Shown here piece after piece: positions 57,213-64,000 of a DNA stretch of 64,000 bases. The notes below the pieces were generated by a model. It ran no database searches and had not been told where the DNA came from. It was given only the letters and a program-made list of their open reading frames with translations. The stretch comes from Papaver somniferum (Eukaryota > Streptophyta > Magnoliopsida > Ranunculales > Papaveraceae). The translations under genes were made by a program, and so were the position numbers. The stretch is taken from positions 84,210,374 to 84,274,373 of the forward strand of contig NC_039368.1 of the NCBI RefSeq assembly GCF_003573695.1. The letters are read 5' to 3'. Position 1 is the first letter of the stretch, and each line of letters opens with the position of its first letter.

Positions 57213-58140
57213 ATGAAAGAGTTGCTGAAATCTTTTATGCAAAGGACGGAGAGCACGGTTAAGGAGTTGCAAACTCAAGTTGGTTCTATGGCTATTGAGT
57301 TGAATCAATTAAAGGCACAAAATAGTGGGAAACTCCCTTCTCAACCTATTAACCCAAAAGGGGATGTGAATTCTATTACGTTGAGAAGTGGTACACAACT
57401 TGTGCAACCCGAAGTTACTGATTCGGGAAAGGTGAAAACACCAAATGAACCTATTTTGGAGGAGAAGAATGAGGATTCTCCCCAAACTTCTGTGGTAACT
57501 ATTCCTAACTCTAAAACTCCGGTTTTTACTTATGTTCCTCCTTTACCTTTACCTCACAGATTCGCAAAGTCCAAGATGGAGGAACTAGAAAAGGAGATTT
57601 TAGACGTTCTAAGAAAGATTCATGTGAACATACCGCTCGTAGATGCTATAAAGCAAATGCCAAAATATGAAAAGGTGTTGAAGGACTTGTGTACCAACAA
57701 GAAAAGTCTCAAAGACAATGAAGTGCTAAGTGTAGGGGAGAATTCTTTGGAAATCCTACAACACAAACTCCCACTGAAATGCAAGGATCCGGGTAGCTTT
57801 GACATTCCCGTCACAATTGGTAACACTACATTTAACAAAGCTATGTTGGATTTAGGTGCATTCGTTAATGTTATGCCTGCGTCCATGTATAACTCACTTT
57901 AGTTAGGTCTTCTTAAAAAGTCTGGAATTGTGTTGCAATTAACCGATCGCTCTAATGTTTACACAATGGGTATTTTTTAGGATGTTCTTGTGCAGGTTAA
58001 TCAACTTGTATTTCCAGCTGACTTTTGCGTGTTAGAGATGAATGAAGGTTCACCGGAATCGTCTCTTACATTGCTGCTTGAGCGTCCCTTCATGAAAACG
58101 GCGAAAACCATTATTGATGTGTAAAAGGGAACGCTGACTA
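57213..58140 (+). pseudogene. Second Athila: protease region
   Basis: 57213-57902 has a coiled-coil-like linker, then the pre-protease block (KIHVNIPLVDAIKQMPKYEKVLKDL) and KAMLDLGAFVNVMPASMY. The active-site serine of D-L-G-A-S is replaced by Phe, and stops follow at 57900 and near 57978 and 58121. Confidence 0.8.
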
Positions 58141-60010
58141 TGGGGTTTGATAGAGAAATAATACGTTTCAATATTTTCGAGACGATGAGATATCCTAGTG
58201 ATGTCCAGTCTTGTTTCTCCATTGATGTTATGGATACATTGGCACAACAAGTGTTCGAATTGAATGGTGATGATGCCTTGGAAATCGTTTTAACTACATC
58301 CATGGATAATGGTGTAGAGTGTGGTAATGAAGTCAAGGAAGCCCTTGGTGATCTTAATTCACTACAAGGATGCCCGAAAACTCATAATATCTCTTTTATT
58401 TCTTTACCATGCAACGATGAAATTTTTTTACCATCTATTATTAAATATCCAAAATTAGAATTGAAACCTCTCCCAAGTCACTTAAAGTACTTGTACTTGG
58501 GTGACAAGGAAGACTTACCTGTGATTGTTTCTAACGAGCTTAGTGAATTACAGGAGAAAAAACTTCTAAGGGTGCTAAGGAAGTACAAGACGTCTATTGG
58601 ATGGACAATCGCTGATATCAAGGGTATAAGCCCTGCCGTTTGTATGCATAAGATTCGTTTGGAGGACGATGCAAAGCCTACAAGGGAAGCGCAACGTCGT
58701 TTGAATCCTCCCATGATAGAAGTTGTGAAAAATGAGATACTCAAGCTTTTGGAAGTGGGTGTTATATACCCCATATCCGATAGCAAGTGGGTAAGCCCGG
58801 TGCAAGTGGTACCAAAGAAATCAGGTGTGACGGCGTTGGAGAATGATACGACTGAACTTTTCCCAACTCGTTTGCAAACCGGTTGGAGGGTTTGTATTGA
58901 TTATAGAAATTGAATGCCACCACTAGGAAAGATCATTTTCCATTACCTTTTATTGATCAAATGCTTGAACGTTTAGCCGGACACTCTTACTATTGCTTCC
59001 TTGATGGCTATTCAGGTTACAATCAGATTGTGATAGCACCGAAGGATCAAGAGAAAACTACTTTCACTTGTCCGTTCGGTACTTTTGCTTATAGAAGGAT
59101 CCCTTTTGTCTTGTGCAATGCTCCAGCTACCTTCCAAAGGTGTATGATAAGTATCTTTTCAGATATGTTGAAAACATAAACGAAGTGTTCATGGACGACT
59201 TTGTGTCTTTGGTGATTCATTTGACCTTTGCTTGAACAATTAGTCACTAATCGTTGAACGATGTGTTGAAACAAATCTTTTGTTGAATTGGGAGAAGTGA
59301 CATTTTATGGTAACTCATGGCATAATTTTAGGCCAGATAATATCTTCTAAAGGTTTGGAAGTTGATAAATCTAAGATTGACCTTATTCGTGCTGTAACCC
59401 CTCCCACTACGGTGAGGGAGATACGCTCTTTTCTTGGACATGCAGGTTTTTATCGTAGGTTTATCAAGGACTTTTCCAAGATAGCATCACCATTTTGTAA
59501 TTTATTGCAAAAAAATGTAGTTTTTAACTTTGATGAAAAGTGTGTGGAGGCATTCAATTGCTTGAAAGAGCTTTTAATTTTAGCCCCTATGATTAAACCG
59601 CCGGACTGGAGCAAGCCTTTTGAGCTCATGTGTGATGCAAGTGACTATGCGGTTGGTGCAGTGCTTGGGAAGCGTGTGGGGAAGATACCTCATGCTATTT
59701 ATTATGCTTCTAGAACGTTAAATGAGGCCCAACAAAACTACACAACCACTGAAAAAGGGTTATTAGCCATTTTTTTTGCTTTGGAAATGTTTCGCTCTTA
59801 TCTAATTGGTACAAAAGTTGTTGTCTTTTCTGATCATGCAACACTTAGGTACTTGCTAATGAAGAAAAAAGCAAAACCGAGGCTCATACGATGGATTTTA
59901 CTCTTGCAAGAGTTTGATCTTGAAATCAAAGACAAGAAAGGAATTAAGAACACCGTTGCGGATCACTTGAGACGTCTTGCTGTGGACAAGGAAGTTATCC
60001 CATTGCGTGA
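58140..60010 (+). pseudogene. Second Athila: reverse transcriptase and RNase H
   Basis: 58140-58913 has IGWTIADIKGISP, WVSPVQVVPKKSG and WRVCIDYRN, where a one-base loss breaks DYRKLN. 58910-59179 continues FPLPFIDQMLERLAGHSYYCFLDGYSGYNQ and LCNAPATFQRC; the FMDD catalytic motif follows at about 59190 in a broken stretch. 59307-60010 restores [62 protein letters not shown] and [11 protein letters not shown]. Confidence 0.85.
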
Positions 60011-61270
60011 AAGCTTCCCGGATGAGCAACTATTCTCAATTGCCTTTGGAGAACCATGGTATGCCGATATTGTTAATTACTTGGTGTCTAAACAAATCCC
60101 AAAGAACTTGTCTCGTGCTGAGAGGGACAAACTTAAGAAGTTGGGAAACCAATACATATGGGATGATCCATACTTGTGGAAACATTGCAACGACCAAGTA
60201 ATAAGAAGGTGCGTTCCCGAATGTGAATTTAATTCTATATTTTCTTTTGTCACTCTTATGCTTGCGGAGGAAATTTTGGGAGTAAGAGAACCGCTCACAA
60301 GGTGCTTGAAAGCGGTTTCTATTGGCCAACCTTGTTTAAGGATGCATATGTATTTTGTACAACTTGTGATAGGTGCCAAAGAACAGGCAATCTAGGTGCT
60401 CGAAATCAAATGCCACAAACTTTTATTCAATTTATTGAAGTTTTCAATGTATGGGGTATTGATTTTATGGGTCATTTTGTCAACTCCCATGTGAATTTTT
60501 ATATCTTACTTGCTATTGATTATGTCTCTAAATGGGTGGAAGCTAAGGCCACCCCAACTAATGATTCTAAAGTGGTTTCAGATTTTGTGCAAGCTAATAT
60601 TTTTGCAAGGTTTGAATTCCAAGAGCCATAATTAGCGATGGGGGTTCTCACTTCAAAAACAGGTTCTTACAAAACTTGTTGAAGAAGTACAATGTGTCGC
60701 ACAAGATTGCAACACCTTATCATCCCCAAACAAATGGACAAGACGAGGTTTCTAATCGATAGGTGAAATCCATACTTGAGAAGACGATGAATCCAACGAG
60801 GAAGTATTGGAGCATGCGACTTAATGATGTTTTGTGGGCTTATAGAACCGCATACAAGACACCTATTGGGATGTCTACTTTTAGGATTGTGCATGGTAAA
60901 CCTTGTCACTTACCCGTGGAGATTGAACATAAGGTGTTTTGGGCTATTAAGCAAAGCAATATGGAGATGGATGGTGCTGGAAAGCAAAGGAAGTTACAAC
61001 TCCAAGAGCTAGAGGAGCTTCGCAATGATGGATTTGAAAGATCACGCATTCACAAGGAGAAAACGAAGGCATTTCATGATACTATGATTTCTAGAAAACA
61101 ATTATGTGTTGGGTAGAAAGTGCTTTTGTTTAATTCTCGCTTGCAATTATTTCCGGGTAAATTAAGGTCACGTTGGATTGGACCTTTCATTGTTAGTCGA
61201 AATTCGTAGCATAGCTACAGACAAGGAATTTAAAGTTAATGGGCTCCGGTTGAAACCATACTATGAGAAC
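60010..61270 (+). pseudogene. Second Athila: integrase
   Basis: Follows RNase H with [11 protein letters not shown] and [21 protein letters not shown]; the zinc finger is cut by a frameshift near 60265 and continues [14 protein letters not shown]. The core has [10 protein letters not shown] (first Asp), ISDGGSHF at about 60637 (second Asp) and DEVSNR-VKSILE with a TAG in place of one codon. 60763-61116 covers [23 protein letters not shown]. The C-terminal [15 protein letters not shown] lies near 61155. No 3' LTR follows. Confidence 0.85.
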
Positions 61271-61329
61271 TTCTCTTCCGAAGTGGTGTAAGGAGTTAAT
61301 TTTGTGGATGCAATCCCTCTGGAGGAGTC

Positions 61330-63130
61330 ATAGAAAGCAAGGAGATAGTTGCGTCCCTTTGAGAAATGGATGTAATTCATGATGATCCAGGAATGTGTAA
61401 AAGTCAGTTTGACCAAGGCGCAGATCATTGATGCCGTCGGGGCTTCCGCAGTGCTTCAAATTAGGAAAGATATTCCAGGCTTGGTTGATTTTTTCCTGAT
61501 GGTGTCCAGACACTCACACGTCCATATGCAGGTGGGGTGAAATGACTATCTCCTTAGAGAGCGTGGACGTGTTGCTGAACCTTCATGTAATAGGAAACCT
61601 CGATGTCAAATTGTCTGCAGATGAAGAAGAAATGCGCGCCGCTCTGGTTGCGAAATCAAATAATTCGTTCGGAAAGAAAACGAGACGAGGTTTTTCTATG
61701 GATGGTGGGTGTCTCAGTGGTTTCCCGATGAGTTGGAGCCGAAGCAGAAGAATAGTACGCTTCATGTTACGGCGTTCTTGGCTCTTTGGTTATCCAGAGA
61801 TATTTTCGATGACGGCTCGGGTAAGAAGGAGATAAGACAAGAACTTATCAAGTTTGCCATAAAATTGGAAAAAGGTGTCGTTATCCCTATTGGCAGCTTG
61901 TTTCTTGGTTCTCTGTACACACACTTGGATCAGCTGGTTGCGAACATGTGCGCTTCAAATGGTTACATGAAAGTGGATTCGTATATTCATGCCGCCTTTC
62001 TCCAAGCGTGGAAGTGGGAGCACTTCGAAAGGTATGCTCCAAAACCGTTGGACGTACTTCCCGAGTCTTGGGGTGGCTCTAGGATACTGCGCTGGTTGAA
62101 TTGGCGCCCAAAGATTGGTTCGAACCTGGTTGGATTCCTTGACAACTCGCACACAGTCAATTTTCGTCCATGGGCTCCGGTGCATGCATCCATAACTCAG
62201 ATCAATACCTTTGCTCCTGTTCCGAGCATGTTTTTGTCTTCTGATAAAGAGGATATGAGTACTTGAGAGATGGTGTTCATGCGAAGCTGCACGCCCGGTT
62301 ATGTGCCTTCTTTCTTTCGAGGATCTTGCAAAGCAGTCTCTTACAATATTGATAGGGCAGCTCGGAATATGGGTTTTGACCAAGGGGTCCCACTAGTTCG
62401 TCAGCCGGTTGTTCCAGAAGTCTCGTTGCCAACTGTTCTCGATGCTACTGTTCTTGTATCGGGTAAAAGTCTCTCTTTCCTGCTTGCGGAACAAAATCCA
62501 TCAACAACCTCCAAATATAACATATTTTTGCAGAATGAGTTTCTCGTTTTTCATGGATTCGTGAATGATGTGGTAGAAAACCGTCGCGGTAAGCCTTCTC
62601 CTGCGGTTTTAGCGGGGCATTTCCTTCTTCGCCCAAGCGAAGATCCGTTAAGCCGAATGAAGATAGTCCCCAAGTGAAGGAGAGAAGATCTAAAAGACGT
62701 GCAGATGGTTCCCAGTCAGTGTCGACAGCCCTACCGACTTTCAATTCGTCCAATATGCGGGTACGTGTGATTTTCCTCTTGACTTTAGTTGGATCGTGTA
62801 TATCCTTGTTTATTTCCTGAGTATCCGTCTTTGTATATTGCGTGAATGCCTTTACCAAACTTGCAAGTAGTCAGAAAACATCGCTTCTTGAGATGGAGGG
62901 TGGCGGTGCTGAGCCTATCCGTGGCGATGGGGAACCCGAGAAGGATGAAAGCTCAGAGTTCAGTGATGGCTAGAGTAGTTCTTCCGACATCAGTGCTGAA
63001 TCTTCCTCTAGCCAGTCTGAAAACGAATCAGTGAGTCTCCCGCATGTTTTTTTTATCTCTTTGGAAAATATCTAACCCGTGATGTCATATAGGGAAACCG
63101 TTTCTGAAGATGGCCCTGATGGTATTTCAA
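61330..63130 (+). pseudogene. Second plant mobile domain (PMD) gene, broken
   Basis: Reads (with a frameshift near 61525) KAQIIDAVGASAVLQIRKD, IPGLVDFFLMVSRHSH, CRWGEMTISLESVDVLLNLHVIGNLDV; then (frameshift near 61695) QWFPDELEPKQKNSTLHVTA, FLALWLSRDIFDDGSGKKEI, FAIKLEKGVVIPIGSLFLGS, WKWEHFERYAPKPLD; after a TGA at 62265, FMRSCTPGYVPSF and RAARNMGFDQGVPLV. These are the PMD landmarks in order (PF10536): GE-T-x-x-L, LALWLSR-x-x-F, P-I-G-S-L-F-L-G-S-L-Y, W-x-W-E-x-F. A frameshift near 62660, a donor at 62760 and an acidic tail (62880-63030) follow. It abuts the Athila integrase end. Confidence 0.85.
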
Positions 63131-63133
63131 AAG

Positions 63134-64000
63134 TGATTATAGTTGTAGTGGTAAAAAGGGGTCTTTTCAGACTTGTGAAGAAAATAATTTTTAGATTTAA
63201 ATTAAACAAGCAAATAAAAAGAGTTGTTCAAAGTTATAGAGAAAAACACCAAGACTTGGATTCCACCATTGACCCATTATTTGATAAATTCTAATAATTA
63301 ATATTCATGCAATTTTTCTTTTAGAGTGATTCTAATTTTGTGCCTTTTGTAGATTTTTGAAGTAATAAATGTAAACACCAAGCATGAAACATCAAAAGTC
63401 TTAAACTAAGCATGCTCCATAAAACCGAATCACAATTATTCAATAAAAATCAATTATCCAATATAAATTCCATGCAAATAATCATGTAAAAATATTGCAA
63501 ATAAATAATAAAGTTAGAATTATACCAATAAATATGAAACAATGTCTTCCTCCGTCGCCTTGGGTAAGGGGTTTAGCTCCTCATATCAAAAACTTGATCA
63601 AAATGGCTTAATAGATGTTTTTATTGATGATATGGTGTTTAACAGAATTTTTGCAACTCTGTGTAAATGTTACAGCGTCACTGCTACAATGTTCGAATAA
63701 GACTGCCTGTAAACGATACTTCTGAACTGCAGCAAAATAACGACACAGTTATTCTGCTGTAGGTACTATTGAAGAACGACGCTCCAGAAGCGTCCGTTCT
63801 TCGTTCTTCGTCTTCCTCCTTGAACAGCAGCAGCAGCAGCAACAATCAATGGTATCTTCCTCGTTTCGGATCTGAACTCTCTCCTATTTCTCTCTAAACT
63901 TTTCTATGATGTAAACCAACACTTATATAGCCCAAAAGATCCATAAATCTCGACTAAATATGCAATTATTCTTTTTCTTCTTCTCATGCAGTTGAAACGA
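63134..64000 (+). mobile_element. Candidate start of an LTR running out of the window
   Basis: TGATTATAGTTGTAGTGGTA at 63134 interrupts the PMD tail exon and resembles an LTR start. The following 860 bp is AT-rich with no frame, containing CTTGGGTAAGGGGTTTAGC (about 63560), a (CAG)5 run at about 63826 and CT-rich sequence. No primer site or second copy is in view, so the identity is unproven. Confidence 0.3.

Noticed and set aside
61955..62383. 142-codon minus frame
   Set aside because: Antisense of the PMD coding region.

Overview
This is nuclear DNA of a flowering plant, probably a eudicot. The signs are GT-AG introns, Athila-type Ty3/gypsy and copia elements with plant tRNA primer sites, pogo- and Stowaway-like MITEs, Helitron ends and a plant-type TAF13. 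The repeats remind me of Papaveraceae, but I could not test that. The window is almost all transposons. Only two host genes look intact, a head-to-head pair near 38-39 kb: a U11/U12 snRNP 25K-like ubiquitin-fold protein (minus) and TAF13 (plus).

Layout. 1-1705: right end of a Mutator-like element (family A) carrying a plant mobile domain (PMD)-type gene. 1706-6084: remains of a LINE (minus) broken by a pogo-like MITE (2046-2696) and an Athila-like solo LTR (3193-5431). 6085-7600: a 1.5-kb deletion derivative of family A with an 8-bp target duplication. 7885-31853: a large family B Mutator-like element with a perfect 8-bp duplication (TTATAATT). It holds two convergent genes: a PMD gene (plus; exons at 8213-9650 and 25839-26688) and a transposase-OTU gene (minus; 31589-27368). 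The PMD gene is split by a fibrillarin fragment (9758-10002) and by a gag-only copia element (10003-25838), which itself carries a 10.2-kb Athila element (13731-23915, duplication ACGAT). 32.3-37.2 kb: a third, degenerate terminal-inverted-repeat element with tandem arrays, holding a copia solo LTR (33498-36323). 38.0-39.2 kb: the host gene pair. 39.5-49.2 kb: MITEs, a cyclophilin pseudogene fragment, a TRIM, a 3.8-kb element with 320-bp inverted repeats and two Helitron 3' ends. 51.1-61.3 kb: a second Athila element with a 4.75-kb 5' LTR and no 3' LTR. 61.3-63.1 kb: a second, broken PMD gene. The remainder may be the start of another LTR.

The most interesting pattern concerns the Mutator-like families. 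Each has its own short, CG-containing motif, repeated in both orientations (GTTCGGTT/AACCGAAC in family A; TACCGGCAT/ATGCCGGTA in family B). The arrays lie about 0.35-1.2 kb from the element ends, in the first introns of the element genes, with one more between the two convergent genes of family B. Together with the transposase-OTU and PMD proteins, this looks like a two-gene transposon system with family-specific subterminal binding or methylation sites. That function is inference; the arrays, ends and gene remains are visible in the sequence.
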